Positions 1-10,842 are shown, counted from the stretch's first letter. The stretch: 64,000 bases of DNA from Axinella damicornis (GCA_963931865.1 OZ007518.1:4464955-4528954), one strand, 5' to 3'. A program made the numbers and translations. Notes: a model not told the origin generated them from the letters alone.

Positions 1-2193
1 AAGCACTAGAGGTTTAGACTCATCGTAGTGCACCAGGAGTGAGTCACTCTGCAGCACCTGTTTTGCTGCTTTGAAAGCTTCCATTTGCTTCCTCCCCCAC
101 ATCCACTGTGCATCCTTCTGCAGTAACTGGTAGAGGGGGGCTAACTTTGTCGACAGGTTTGGCAGAAATCGGTTGTAATAATTGATGATACCAAAGAAGG
201 ATCGCAACTCAGTGACGTTTCGTGGTTGTGGAGCTTCCTGGATCGCTCGGACTTTCTCCTCTGTTGGGTGTAGTCCATCCTTGTCAATAATGTGACCCAG
301 GTACTCGATGCGAGGTCTCAAGAAGAAACACTTGGGCTTGTTCAGCCTCAAACCTGCTCGACCTAGCTTCTCCAACACCTTGTCCAGTGTGCGCAGGTGT
401 TCTTCAACGGTAGGTCCCGTGATAAGGATATCATCAATGTAGACTGATACTCCCTTGATACCCTGCAGCAGGTTTTCCATAGTTTTCTGAAAGATTGATG
501 GAGCAGACGAAACTCCGAAAGGTAACCGATTGGGTCTATACAAACCCTTGTGGGTATTCACAGTAACGTATTCTTTGGACTCTTCATCCAAGGGTAGCTG
601 CAAGTAAGCCTGTGACATGTCCAGTTTCGAGAAGTATTTCCCACCAGACAGGTTTGCTAGCAATTCGTCCACTCGAGGTAGTGGATAGGAGTCACTTGGG
701 CAAACTTGGTTAACGGTAACCTTATAATCGCCACAAATTCTGACTGAACCGTTTTGCTTCAGTACCGGGACAATGGGTGCTGCCCACTTGGAGAATTGTA
801 CTGGTGAAATGATTCCCATGCTTTCAAGCTTTTCCAGCTCTGCTTCCACTTTCTCCTTCAATGCCAGGGGTACTGAACGGGCCTTACAAAACTTGGGGGC
901 TGCATTTCTGTCTACATTTAGGTTCACTTCCATGCCCTGTAGACAGCCCACCTCGTTGCAAAATAGTGAGGAATGCTTTTCAAGCACCTCCTGCAGAGAC
1001 TTGGATTCTTCCAGAGAATGCATTTCCCCAAGGGTCACTTTCAAGTCCCTTAACCAGTCTCTACCCAAAAGGTCAGGCCCCTCCCCGTCTACTACATGAA
1101 CTAACAACTCACACTCTTCTCGCCGGTGCGTGACCACCACCTGCACCTGGCCCAAAACAGGTATGGTTTCACCGCTGTAAGACTTCAATTTGATGTCTGA
1201 GTGCTGAAGGGGTTGGATGTGGCTTTGCTGGGCGATCTTCTGATAAGTCGTCTGTGTAATCACTGAGACAGCAGCACCAGTGTCCAGTTCCATCTTCACT
1301 GGCACTTGATTGATGCATACCTCCCTCAAAATAGGGTCAGATGCAGGACTCGCAACTCCGAACATTTGGTATGTACTGTCCTCTGGAGTTCCCTGGTCCT
1401 CGACCTCTTCCTCCACATAATAGGTTCTCTTTGGAGGCGGCTTTTGAATGCCTTTGGACCTGCACACCCTCACAATGTGACCCCTCTTTTTGCATGCATG
1501 GCACACTGCCTCTTTGAATTTACAATTTGTGGCTAAGTGCTGTCCTCCACATCTGTAACACACTACCCGCCCGCGTGAACTTACGGCGCCTTGAGTAGGT
1601 TGGGCAGCAGGCTGCTTTTTCGGCTTCGGAACAGCGGTACTCTGGTGTACCTCGACTGTGGTGTGCTGCGCTTGCAAGTGTTGTGTGTCCCGCTCCGCGG
1701 ATTCCATCGCCTGTGCGAGCTCCAGGGCTTTTTCGAACGTTAGATCTTTTTCCGCTAGCAGCCGGTTGGTGATGCCCTTGTGATTCACCCCGCAGACCAG
1801 TCTGTCTCGGAGCATGTCAGAGAGTGCCTCCTTATACTCGCAGTGCTGGGCGAGCTCCCTCAGTGCGGCGACATACGTCGCGACGGACTCTCCTGCAGTC
1901 CTCGCGCGGATGTTAAATTTATATCTCTGTATAGTGACGGACGGTTTCGGGTCGTAGTGCTTCTTTACGATCTCGACCAAGTCATCATATGGTGTGGAGT
2001 CCAGTTTATCAGCCTGTACGAGGCTACGGATCAATTTGTAGGCAGGCGCTCCACACGCTGCAAGCAAAATTGAGCGCTTCTTTGCTGCGTCTTTCACATC
2101 GTTGGCGATGAAATAGTAGCGCAACCGCTCTTCATAATTCGTCCAGTCTTCCTTGCTGGGGTCAAAAGCCGACACGGTGCCGTGGGTAGCCAT
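1..2193 (-). CDS. Ty3/Gypsy-type gag-pol polyprotein, 3' part cut by window edge
   Basis: The minus strand reads 731 codons without a stop from an ATG at 2193 to base 1. It is the Gag-protease-reverse transcriptase part of an LTR retrotransposon polyprotein. Gag comes first, with two zinc knuckles near residues 210-245: the first has spacing CX2CX3HX4C (one residue short of the usual X4) and the second is canonical CX2CX4HX4C. The aspartic protease motif LDTGAA starts at residue 303. Reverse transcriptase follows, with YIDD at residues 585-588, and then the LRLNKPKCFF and IEYLGH segments typical of Ty3/Gypsy. RNase H and integrase would lie beyond base 1. Gag and Pol are in one frame with no frameshift site, as in Mag-like lineages (inferred). 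The intact frame suggests a young, possibly active insertion. There is no TAGCTA hexamer inside it, unlike the older DNA around it. Confidence 0.93.
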   Translation of the reverse strand, partial: MATHGTVSAFDPSKEDWTNYEERLRYYFIANDVKDAAKKRSILLAACGAPAYKLIRSLVQADKLDSTPYDDLVEIVKKHYDPKPSVTIQRYKFNIRARTAGESVATYVAALRELAQHCEYKEALSDMLRDRLVCGVNHKGITNRLLAEKDLTFEKALELAQAMESAERDTQHLQAQHTTVEVHQSTAVPKPKKQPAAQPTQGAVSSRGRVVCYRCGGQHLATNCKFKEAVCHACKKRGHIVRVCRSKGIQKPPPKRTYYVEEEVEDQGTPEDSTYQMFGVASPASDPILREVCINQVPVKMELDTGAAVSVITQTTYQKIAQQSHIQPLQHSDIKLKSYSGETIPVLGQVQVVVTHRREECELLVHVVDGEGPDLLGRDWLRDLKVTLGEMHSLEESKSLQEVLEKHSSLFCNEVGCLQGMEVNLNVDRNAAPKFCKARSVPLALKEKVEAELEKLESMGIISPVQFSKWAAPIVPVLKQNGSVRICGDYKVTVNQVCPSDSYPLPRVDELLANLSGGKYFSKLDMSQAYLQLPLDEESKEYVTVNTHKGLYRPNRLPFGVSSAPSIFQKTMENLLQGIKGVSVYIDDILITGPTVEEHLRTLDKVLEKLGRAGLRLNKPKCFFLRPRIEYLGHIIDKDGLHPTEEKVRAIQEAPQPRNVTELRSFFGIINYYNRFLPNLSTKLAPLYQLLQKDAQWMWGRKQMEAFKAAKQVLQSDSLLVHYDESKPLVL

Positions 2194-2206
2194 GAGTCGA
2201 ATTTTA

Positions 2207-2219
2207 ATCCTCGTCGCCA
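2207..2219 (-). promoter_or_regulatory. Primer-binding site, tRNA-Ser type
   Basis: On the minus strand TGGCGACGAGGAT lies two bases after the LTR end. It is complementary to the 3' end of metazoan tRNA-Ser(GCT), whose acceptor strand ends CCTCGTCG plus CCA. The match covers 13 bases and then breaks. The tRNA identity comes from remembered tRNA sequence, not from a search. Confidence 0.7.
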
Positions 2220-2221
2220 AA

Positions 2222-2359
2222 TGTGGTAGCCGTGCACGCACTTGAACATACTAAAAATCTGATGAAATACATACACTTATAAAGACACAATGACATCATA
2301 GAAAACCAATGAAATGCCAAATGCATTACACATACAGGAAATAATTATAGACTATCACA
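2222..2359 (-). mobile_element. 5' LTR of the Ty3/Gypsy element (138 bp)
   Basis: On the minus strand the segment begins TGTGATAG and ends CTACCACA, an 8-bp terminal inverted repeat with one mismatch and the usual TG...CA ends. It stops two bases before the primer-binding site. A TATAAG box lies at 2278-2283, about 60 bases before the LTR end. The LTR is short. The 3' LTR is outside the window, so LTR identity and target duplication cannot be checked. Confidence 0.72.
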
Positions 2360-2880
2360 GTGTCAGGGTTAGGAACTGAGTTAGCAATAATGGGAACTGA
2401 ACTAGAAATTTAGAACAGAGTTATATGTTCACACTAGAGCAGGAGCCCAATTATGCTCTCCTGACTAGAGTAAATCCATACTGGTATCCACATTACGAGT
2501 ACAGTACTAAACAGGTACACACATAAATCATGTGACAACAGCAGCTGTGGAATCATGCAGTCAATGTTAATTCTTAGTACACTATAGTCTGTCAACATGG
2601 CCTCTCGAGGAAGTCTTCCTTCAAGAAGGGGGCAGGTCAGATACATTACAGTCGCCCATCAATAAAGTACATGGCAGCAACTCATTTCTCTATAGCTGTG
2701 AGAAACAGGCTACCCTGCCTCCCAAATATAGCTCTCAACTAGTCTCATCCCCAGACCCTCCAAGCACATCCAGTGGGAAAAATCGGAAGGAGAAAGAGAA
2801 AGGAGGGTCTGGTAAATGTGCTTATACCAGCACACATAGCAGAAGATTAGAATCACAACAGAAATATATAGTCACACCAG
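2360..2880. repeat. Dispersed repeat block shared with 40900-41340, 42380-43200 and 50470-51710
   Basis: There is no gene here. The block runs in the same order as 50890-51720: the gaactgagtta stretch, the ctcctgactagag stretch, the catgtgacaacag stretch, and a 'ctcgaggaagtcttcct' stretch. The Gypsy element was inserted at its left end. Partial copies sit at 40920-41340 and 42380-43200. Family not recognised. Confidence 0.7.
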
Positions 2881-2884
2881 CACA

Positions 2885-3125
2885 CACAGCAGAACCACAC
2901 ACATGCATGCTCAGTGCAGGCAGACTACCAGCACACTCACAGAAGAGGAATCGCAACCACACTGTCACACATGCATGCTCAGTGCAGGCAGACTACCAGC
3001 ACACTCACAGAAGAGGAATCGCAACCACACTGTCACACATACATGCTCAGTGCTGGCTATATATATACAGGCACACACAGCAGAGGAATCACAACCACAC
3101 ACACGCATGCTCAGTGCTGGCTTCA
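2885..3125. repeat. Tandem repeat, about 65-70 bp unit, three to four copies
   Basis: Units contain CATGCATGCTCAGTGC followed by a 'ccagcacac' and a 'gaggaatc' segment. The first two units are nearly identical and later ones diverge. A related degenerate array lies at 51690-51950. The overlapping short reading frames are products of the repeat and not genes. Confidence 0.8.
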
Positions 3126-3144
3126 CAAGTGGAATTCCAAGTAG

Positions 3145-3445
3145 CTATACGCTATGCATGGGAGTACTGTTACGGTGCGGAGTTCACCTACCGCAACAAG
3201 GTTCAATATAGCTAGCTCCCTTGCCCTCAGGCTCCTTACCGATGCGCGCAAAACACTGCAGCGGATGGTTTTTGCAAAGCTAGCTAGCTATATGTAGCGT
3301 ATACATGGGAGTACTGTTATGGAGATCACCTACCGCAACAAGGTTCAATATAGCTGTCTTGCCCTCTGCTGTTGCGGCGCTGCAGCTCTGTCGACAGGTA
3401 CGGCTTGTTCACTGGTCCAAAGTTAATATCGAGGCTATATAGCGC
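3145..3445. repeat. Two copies of the 'GAGTTCACCTACCGCAACAA' module
   Basis: The module (3150-3260 and 3290-3440) recurs at 12440-12555, 44150-44240 and 52385-52560, each time followed by 'ccctctgctgttgcg' and 'acaggtacggcttgtt'. It is a dispersed repeat. Its translation (EFTYRNKVQYS) turns up in several spurious ORFs because the DNA is repeated. Confidence 0.75.
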
Positions 3446-3473
3446 TAGCGCTAGCAGGGTATAGAATAATTGT

Positions 3474-3628
3474 CGAGTTTCGAGTTCGAGTTTCGAGTTC
3501 GAGTTTCGAGTTCGAGTTTCGAGTTCGAGTTCGAGTTTCGAGTTCGAGTTTCGAGTTCGAGTTTCGAGTTCGAGTTTCGAGTTCGAGTTCGAGTTTCGAG
3601 TTCGAGTTTCGAGTTCGAGTTCGAGTTG
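3474..3628. repeat. Microsatellite of TCGAGT / TTCGAG units
   Basis: About 155 bases alternate between 6-base (gagttc) and 7-base (gagtttc) phases. A short clean array of the same hexamer (ctcgaa on the + strand) is at 8399-8436. Both sit next to the GAGTTCACC/GCTAGC repeat module, so the satellite may belong to that family. Confidence 0.95.
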
Positions 3629-3673
3629 AATGTCCGGAAGTGGGCTTTCCTGCCAGTACAATGGGTCTATATA

Positions 3674-4239
3674 AGGTAAAGCGGGGTAACTTGGAACGTG
3701 GGGTAACTTGGAACAATGTTTTCTAGCACTGAGGAGAAGATGAGGTTCAAGCTCAGACTTGGTACATACAAACTACTATGCCTGCTTAACACTTGCACCA
3801 AGTCTTGAAGTCTGAAGTCCAATCACAAGCGAGCCAGCTAGCTTTGAATCTTCTATTTCACTGAATTTCAATTTTTCTGAAAGTGGAAACTTACCAGCAA
3901 GGGTCAGCAGGATCAGATCGGTGCAAAGTGACTTAACTACCCATCGGAAAACTAGCACTAGGGCTGAACTGGTGCAAAACAACAGGATTTTTAGCTACAC
4001 TCCTATTTTGCATTGTGTAGCTAGCTACCGTTCCAAGTTACCCCACCCACTAATTTTGATGTGCCTTTATATTTGGCTACATTGCAAAGGAACAACAGCA
4101 GCTAGAGCTATGAAATTTGCAGTGTAGATGGAGGAAAGACTGTGCTAACTTCTGAACTTTACCGCAAGTCTCTATCTGCTTCCAGACGGAAATTAGAACT
4201 GATTTCGTGAAAATCGTTCCAAGTTACCCCGCTTTACCT
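3674..4239. mobile_element. Non-autonomous DNA transposon (MITE) with perfect 25-bp TIRs and TA duplication
   Basis: The ends are exact inverted repeats: AGGTAAAGCGGGGTAACTTG... at 3674-3698 and its complement at 4215-4239. TA lies directly outside both ends (3672-3673 and 4240-4241), the usual mark of Tc1/mariner-type insertion. The inner motif GGGGTAACTTGGAAC is repeated at 3700-3714 and, inverted, near 4030. No transposase is encoded. Confidence 0.85.
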
Positions 4240-4960
4240 TACAGCAGTTCCATGGAATACTGGCGGAGAGTGGAGGTTGCTACCGGGGGGGTTTCTCGAG
4301 ATGCTGTTCACATCCACGCAAAAATAGTAAGTACGCGGAACAGAGAAATTAGTATTTTGGGGGATGTACAGGTATTACGTCTGTCGCGTATTGGGTATTG
4401 CGCGCGTATTATGCATCGGGTGTCAGGTATTAAGTCTATCGTGTATTAGGTATTGTGCATTGGGTATTAGGTATTGCGCATTGGGTATTACGTCTTTAGG
4501 CCATAGGCCCTATGCATTAGACGCGACCTCCAGGGCCACCGCACTTGTGGCAGTGGGAACGAGGCTAGGTCATGATCACTTGTTTGTGCATGGTCACTGA
4601 CGCTAGTTGGTGTTTGCACTTTGCACAGAAGTCTGTAACGCAGTTGTATGGTTTACCTTTAATTTCCGAGACAGAAGACTAGTTAGTTAGAGTTCTGTCG
4701 TTCCAGTATGATTCGGAGTGAAAACTGTTTACCTTCTTTGCAGAGAATGCTCCGGCATGGCCGAACCTGCCTTGAACACTACAAGACACCTCAGCAGTGT
4801 GCAGAGAATGCACTGGCATGGCCCAACCCTGGTGGACACTATAATATGTCTTAGTTCAGCTGATATGCATGGTTCTGCAGTTCCCAGGATGAATCACTGT
4901 ACCTGTGTGCTCAGTCATGCTAATATAAACGGGCAGAATGAAAATCAGTTTATTTCGTTT

Positions 4961-4961
<1 letters not shown>
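4240..4961. repeat. Gene-free stretch with two small tandem arrays
   Basis: 4370-4500 is a degenerate array of TATTGGGTATTACG-like units. 4738-4860 holds two copies of a roughly 65-base unit (CAGAGAATGC...GGCATGGCC). No supported gene. Confidence 0.7.

Positions 4962-5001
<40 letters not shown>
4962..5001. repeat. Poly(G) tract, 40 bases
   Basis: Forty consecutive G residues interrupt otherwise ordinary AT-rich DNA. Similar runs occur at 6260-6291 (G) and near 50426-50453 (C). Exact lengths are unreliable in any assembly. Confidence 0.95.
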
Positions 5002-5539
5002 CGGTTGGTGCTAATGCTGAAAATCTTCAATGTATAAGCAAGTGCAAATCTATGCTCATTTCTAGAAAAAGAAAATGTCCAGAGTTGACTGTTTGTGGTC
5101 AAGTATTTGGACAGGTGGAAAGCTTTACTACTCACCTCCGACCTGACATGGTCTAAGCATACTCATTTCTCGAAGAAAAAAATGTCCAGAGTTGACTGTT
5201 TCAGAAAGATATCAAACTGCTTGAGGAGTCCAGAAGTTTGCCCTCAGGATATCGGTGTAGCAAGAGCTATTACATGAGCTATGAGGACCTACTGGACACC
5301 TTCCAGCTTCCTGACCTATCAATGAGGAGCTCAGACTCTCATTACTGTTTAAGATTGTACATGAGTCATTCTTTTCCCGTCCAACATTTTTGTAACCATG
5401 AAGTCCGCATCACATCAGACTAAACCGTACGTGTATCGTCAACCTTTTGCTCATACCAACTCCTTCCTTTATTCATTTGTGCCTCACACTTTCTCTGCAT
5501 GCTTTACCTAGTCACAGAATATGACAACTCCGTCTACTT
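5002..5539. other. No gene; short partial duplication
   Basis: The segment AAATGTCCAGAGTTGACTGT occurs at about 5072 and again at about 5180 with similar flanks, a local duplication of roughly 105 bases. Nothing else recognisable before the piggyBac end. Confidence 0.6.
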
Positions 5540-6213
5540 TTAACCCTTTCCTGGATGAATTAATTTGCATTTCACGCAGGAAATTGAATAGCGTTTACTT
5601 AAAAAATCATAGCGGCGCCGCTGAACGACAAACCACTTAGCAACCACCTATTTTTAGGTAGCTGAGCTATTTATACACATCATGATGTCATTTTTAAAGC
5701 CCTAGCGCATACACACACGGCAAAAAATCTGGTTTATTTTTAATTTTCAATGAATACAGATGACAACAATTTTTATTATTATTATTATAATTATAAATAG
5801 CACACCAAAGAACCATTTTTTGAATAAAACAATTGTGTAAAGATGCTGCTATCCTCAGGAACCCTTCCCATGACTCCAGGAGTCCAAGACAGCAGACAGG
5901 ACCATCACAAAGATGAGCCTAAAACCAGCCTGTTGAAGACGTCTGTACACGGCCTCCATCCCAAGGAATGGGACTCAGAATCCTCAGAGTAATGAACGCT
6001 CTACACAACACAGCACACAGTGCTGGTTTATAAGCACAGTGCCAGTTATAGCACTCAGTGCCAGTCCATATTTCATCATTGGATTGTCCCCAACCTGTAT
6101 GTTTGCTTGTGCATGTGAGAAAGAAAAAACAAACCAGTTCATGGGTACCGGTTTGTCAGGTGTTGTATTAGTCGGGGGGGGGGGTGTGGGGGGTGTGGGT
6201 GTGTGTGTGTGTG

Positions 6214-6259
6214 TGCTTACTGTGTACTAGTGACTAAGTCCAATAAATAGATTGCGTAT

Positions 6260-6292
<33 letters not shown>

Positions 6293-6338
6293 GCTTACTG
6301 TGTACTAGTGACTAAGTCCAGTAAATAGATTGCGTATG
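6214..6338. repeat. 47-bp direct duplication flanking a 32-base G run
   Basis: Two copies beginning TGCTTACTGTGTACTAGTGA (6214-6260 and 6292-6338) flank the G run at 6260-6291. G/GT-rich simple sequence also occupies 6173-6213. This lies in the 3' part of the piggyBac element. Confidence 0.9.
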
Positions 6339-7963
6339 AAACTTACTAAAGCAGTTACGATACTTGCTGACACACAGGTGTACCTTGCAAACAGAACACA
6401 TCATGTTAGTTTCATGCCTGTACTCCTTCCTACTCAAACCTCTCATTTCCCGTACTTTATTACACACAACACACTCCAGTGAACTACCATATGCAGGCAA
6501 GTGCTGAAGAGATTGGTCCAATCTTTGCTCGTATGGCGACCGACTTGGACGTCCGCGGCGTAACCTACCGTGATATCAAGCCGAAATTCAAGATAGGTTG
6601 GTGATTTACGCTGACCTGTTTGTCCATGAGTCTTCAAAACGTAAGCATTCAGACAAGCAACTTCGATCAGATAAGCAAAGACTCGCTTCCACCACTTCCT
6701 AGATCTTCGGCCTACATTATAATACGACATAAGCTGATCGCCGCGGTCGACGCCACGCATGTGGGCTTGGTAGTCAGGAAGACAAGGAGGGCAGCGCACA
6801 TCTTCCTGAGTACCATCCTTCGTCCGCCGTTTCACCGAAGCGTCTAGAGTTGCCGCATGAAGCGTCGTGAGAAAATGGATAATCCGCTTATCCATCCACA
6901 CACAAGCTAAGAGAGGACCAATCGAACGATAGTCATAGTACCCTCTATCTACCTTCTGTACAAGAAGATCCGCAGGGTAGTGTTTTCGGTTTGCTCGAAC
7001 AGTTCCGCACGCATTTACACCCTTTGTCCACAGTTTCACAAAGAGTACAGGAGAAATATAGAAGTTGTCCATGTAAACCTTTGGATGGGTTTGCTCTAAC
7101 CCTTTCAAAAGTTCCAGGACAACCGTTGATGCAAGCCCGATCTCACTTTTACTAAGGTCCGAGTTCTTACCTGTGTAAATCTGAATACGCTTGACGTATC
7201 CATTCCTCGAGTCAGCAAGCACAAAAACCTTGATCCCCCACTTCGTAGGCTTGTCCTTCATGTACTGCTTGAAGCTCAACCTACCTTTGAACGGAATCAT
7301 CGCCTCATCTACAGCAAGCTCCTCGTGCACGTGATACTCCGACATAAGCGTAGGCGTAATGAGATCAAGAAGCTTCCTCACCTTGAAGAGAGCATCGTAT
7401 CCAGGCTGGTCATAACTTACCTGTTCATCAGTGTCGTTCAGATGAAGGAAGCGAAGGATCTGCTGAAAACGATTGAACGACATTAGTTCCGATATAGGCT
7501 GCGCCAATAGAGAGTACGCTTGAGACCAGTACATTTGCAGCTCAGGTAACTTGCAAATACCCATATGAAACAAAATACCAACAAACGCCTTCATGTCAAC
7601 AACAGTGACGTCAGTCCATGGCCTTCCACGTGGGTGCGTGTTTTGTTGCCTACACCTAGCTGCATAGCGGTTTGTCTCTGCTACCAGCAAGTCCCAAACT
7701 TCATCCGTAAAAAACCTGCAAAAAAGGTCCACAGCTGACGTACTGTCATCGACGGGAGAAGGACCTGGTACTGCTCCCTTGAAGCGATAGACAGCAGCCT
7801 CAGGTTCCTTTTCCTCCCAGTCACCTTGCAGAATGTACTGGTCATACGTACACGGACCAAAAACACTACTACCTCTCCCTCTTGCCCGGCCAGCCCCCCC
7901 AATCCCCATCCCTCTTCCCCTCGTCACCCCCCCAATCCCCATCCACCTTCCCGTCCCCACCAC
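6312..7963 (-). pseudogene. piggyBac transposase, one frameshift before the C-terminal zinc domain
   Basis: The main frame (7963 down to about 6570) has the piggyBac catalytic core with all three acidic residues: D219 in VDEAMIPFKGR, D299 in VYMDNFY and D406 in RGVDRGDQ. Their spacing (80 and 107 residues) is close to that of the insect enzyme. The C-terminal Cys/His domain, with CVVC, CSVC, HLC and a final CFSKFHT, is encoded in another frame at about 6566-6312. A single-base indel near 6565-6575 therefore separates the core from the DNA-end-binding domain. The N-terminus is a low-complexity Gly/Arg region and the true start is unclear: GTG at 7963, or ATG about 20 bases downstream. An AAG|GTACGT donor-like site lies just upstream. 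Autonomous function is probably lost unless the frameshift is a sequencing error. Confidence 0.92.
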
Positions 7964-8146
7964 CCCAATCCCCTGTCCATCACCGGGAATCCCTGCACCA
8001 CGTCCACGTCCACGCCCATTTTTTCCCTCACTCTACGTACCTTAGATGTTTCTGTTTTTGTGTGTCTTGGGGGTACTACTCATTAGCTATATTATGCTAT
8101 TCCTGTATCCCTTGCTGTTGCATAAAATTCATAGGAAAAAATAACA

Positions 8147-8569
8147 ACAAAAAAACCCGCTTTTATCATGCATCATATTAGCGGCAAGAACTTCCTGTGG
8201 GTGGAGCTTCACGGATGTGATCGACACCCCGGAATACACGCTGGAGTCTGTATGCGCACTTTGCCCATTTGGATAAATCAATCCACGGAATAAGTGATGT
8301 TCGAACGTGAGTGCAATCCGCTGTATTTATTATATATTAGCCCCACAATGCCATGCATTCTCCTAGTTATACCTACCGCGGTATATCGGCTGCGCGACAA
8401 CTCGAACTCGAACTCGAACTCGAACTCGAACTCGAAGTTTATCCATCCCCCGCTAGCAGTTCACTGTGATGACATATTGTTTTACGTTCGAGCTGATATT
8501 ATGTAATCGTAATCATTGGGGATTACATCATCGCAATCCGTTACTGGCATACCGGGAACTAACTCAGTG
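8147..8569. repeat. Gene-free; CTCGAA microsatellite and a block shared with 52546-52640
   Basis: 8399-8436 is a clean (CTCGAA)n array. 8448-8542 aligns with 52546-52640 (ends in GATTACATCATCGCAATCCG in both). The 52.6-kb copy has an extra GCTA. Confidence 0.75.
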
Positions 8570-10230
8570 TATTAAAGAGCCATGAAGTGTTCAGCAACAG
8601 AAAAATCAGGAAGATGAGCGGAGTGAGTTATCCTATTGTGAAACAATGCACCAAAGCAGGAGAGTTCCCAGTATTGCAGTTCAAAGTGGTGTTGGGTGTG
8701 TGTGATGGAGACAGCGTCTTCTTCCACTATCTCTGGAACCTCACGAGTAGAGTGTGAATAGCATCATGTGCTCGTCTCATCACCAATGGTTTGGAGTGCC
8801 ACAGCTCTGAATAGGCAGTTGCCGTCTTTCTTGATAAACTTTACATTATACTGCATGTGAACACTCTGAAGTAATTAAGCCTTGAACTGATGAAGAGGGA
8901 GGAGGAAGGAGGCGGGTTGTTGCCAACACTGCAACTGCTGACTGCTGAAGGTTGCAAATGTAGTACAGACGTCACATGGTCATGCCTTCCTAAGTACTTA
9001 ATACAAGGTTAAGAGTTGTCAGCCTCTTGTGTTGTGGATGGTGGTGGGAGTGACTTCACTCCTAAAATTAATAGTATGGTATGATAAAGGTGGTGGTAGT
9101 ATAGCTGAGCCCAATTCAAATTTTGGTTGCTAGGTGTAAGGGTGCCATCTGTCGTGATCATTGACATTCAATTCAATTTTGAACACTGACATTTAGAGCA
9201 GCACTTCTTCGTTTATGTAGAAAACGACAGTGCACAGGATCTTGACTTGCCTCACCACCAATGGCTCTTGGCTAGCTCGAACGGTTGTGGATCCTCAACG
9301 ACTCCGCCAGAGGTGTATAGCATTTTCAATGATGTCACGATTTCCACATAACTCCATGCTATGCATGGGTTAAAATGCAAAGCATTCGGTCGTTTTCAGT
9401 GAGTGAGATGTGTGTAGGATGGGTCTGAGATCAATTTACGCCCCACAGCATACGTAGTATGACTTCCCACAGGTGGAGTGTGTTGTCTGTATAATGATGA
9501 AGAGGTTTACTTTCTACTGCAGTGGTTTGGTCGGAGAGTGTGTGGATCTGGATTCCTCTGTCAAGACTGAGAACTTCAACAGAGAGTAGCTACGTAGATG
9601 ATAGAAGTATGTAGCTATATATAGCTGTAACCTGCATCTCTGCACGACTCTCGTCTGCTCCACATACTTCTAGTATGCAGAGTGGGTGGGAGCCTGGGGA
9701 CGAGGCTCCTTCTGCTGAGCCTGTATGTTACACACAGTCAGTGCTGCATGGCTACCAAACCCGAGGGGTGCAGCGCTGAGGGTGAGGGATTGTATAAGCC
9801 GTATGGCATGAGACTGCCATGCTTTGAGTATCATATAATTATCCCAAGGGTGGGGTGCACACACATTGCTCGGTAGCAACAGTTGACCGTGCTGTCAACA
9901 CTGAGATGCCAGTACATAAGATTGTACATATTACCAGTAGCTATAGGAGCTTGAGTTCAGAGCCTACAGAATTAGTGCTCTCCAACAGCATCTTGCTAAA
10001 TGCACAAGAGTATACAAAACCCGACGGCGTATGGAGATGTCTATAGGGAGGGCAGAAAGGGGTTTTATACTGAACCACCATCCCAACTTGTTTCTCTACT
10101 TTTTGCTGTTCTGCTGTCCCTACATCTCCATAATGTGTTTTACTCCATATTTTGTTAGCAGCACAGGACAGCATTCATGAATTACCCAGCACATAGTGCA
10201 TGGTCTTGAGCTCAAAGCTCAAAAAGTTGC
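8570..10230. repeat. Long dispersed repeat, copies at 12700-13990 and 44360-44770
   Basis: All three share, in the same order, the GAAGTGTTCAG start, a 'gagggaggaggaagg' stretch, CTGCTGAAGGTTG-like sequence and, in the first two, TGGTTTGGTCGGAGAGTGTG and GCTGCATGGCTACCAAACCC. No coding potential is conserved between copies, so I read it as a degraded transposon or an intergenic segmental duplication. No gene. Confidence 0.7.
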
Positions 10231-10842
10231 TTTGTGTGCATGCATAGCTAGCTACACTGTTAAAAATGAAGTGCTAGTTCAGCACCATTAGTGTTGGTTT
10301 TGGAACAATTTTACCTTGAGATTGTTCCAAAAGTGACATTTTTGCCAGTTATTTTTGACAGTGAAGACATAGGTCTTGATGGAGTTGCTTCAAGCGCCTT
10401 GTGAAACTTCAATGTAGCGAAAGAGCAATGGGGTGATGCACTGTGGCTGTATACAATCGGTGGACTGGACTACTGGACTGGACTACTGGACTGGACTACT
10501 GGACTGGACTACTGGACTCACCCAAATTTCCATGAAACGCCCTTTTCAGTGAGAAGCTAAACGTCCTTACTTAGCCTATTCCTAGCCTGTTGCGGCTTCG
10601 TCTCCTCGATTTCCGAAGGTCAAAGGTCACGTGCATATTTAATAAGCGAGCTCGAACTATACTGTAGTCATGGATAACATGTTAGCTACACTTGAAGGCA
10701 GGCTGGAGTTTGGTTTCTGCTGATGACGTGCTAACTGCTCTTCTAATCCTTCAAGCAGGCGGAGAATCCTAACTGGAGCACAATTAAAGTTTGACTTCCC
10801 AACAAATGCGTGTGACCTCCAGTCGAGTCATGGATGCTCATA

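Larger units (their letters stand above)
5540..8146 (-). mobile_element. piggyBac-type DNA transposon, about 2.6 kb
   Basis: The left end is clear: TTAA at 5540-5543 followed by CCCTTTCCTGGATGAATTAA, the piggyBac pattern of a TTAA target and a CCCT-type terminus. A subterminal inverted pair (TTTCCTG...CAGGAAAT) follows. The right end is degenerate. 8119-8143 (TTGCATAAAATTCATAGGAA...) resembles the inverted left end but lacks the final GGGTTAA. The transposase lies inside on the minus strand. The ~2.6 kb span fits a once-autonomous element. The right boundary is inferred. Confidence 0.75.

Noticed and set aside
773..2073. Plus-strand frames between 773 and 2073
   Set aside because: Shadows of the minus-strand gag-pol frame, which is open throughout with clear motifs.
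2885..3125. Possible CRISPR-like array of 65-70 bp units
   Set aside because: Units are tandem and continuous with no separate constant repeats and variable spacers; the context is an animal genome.
3326..3716. Asn-Ser/Glu-Leu repeat proteins on both strands
   Set aside because: They are readings of the TCGAGT microsatellite in different frames.
9361..9375. GGGTTAA near 9370 as the right end of the piggyBac element
   Set aside because: The same sequence occurs at 13197 in a repeat copy without any piggyBac, so it belongs to the repeat.
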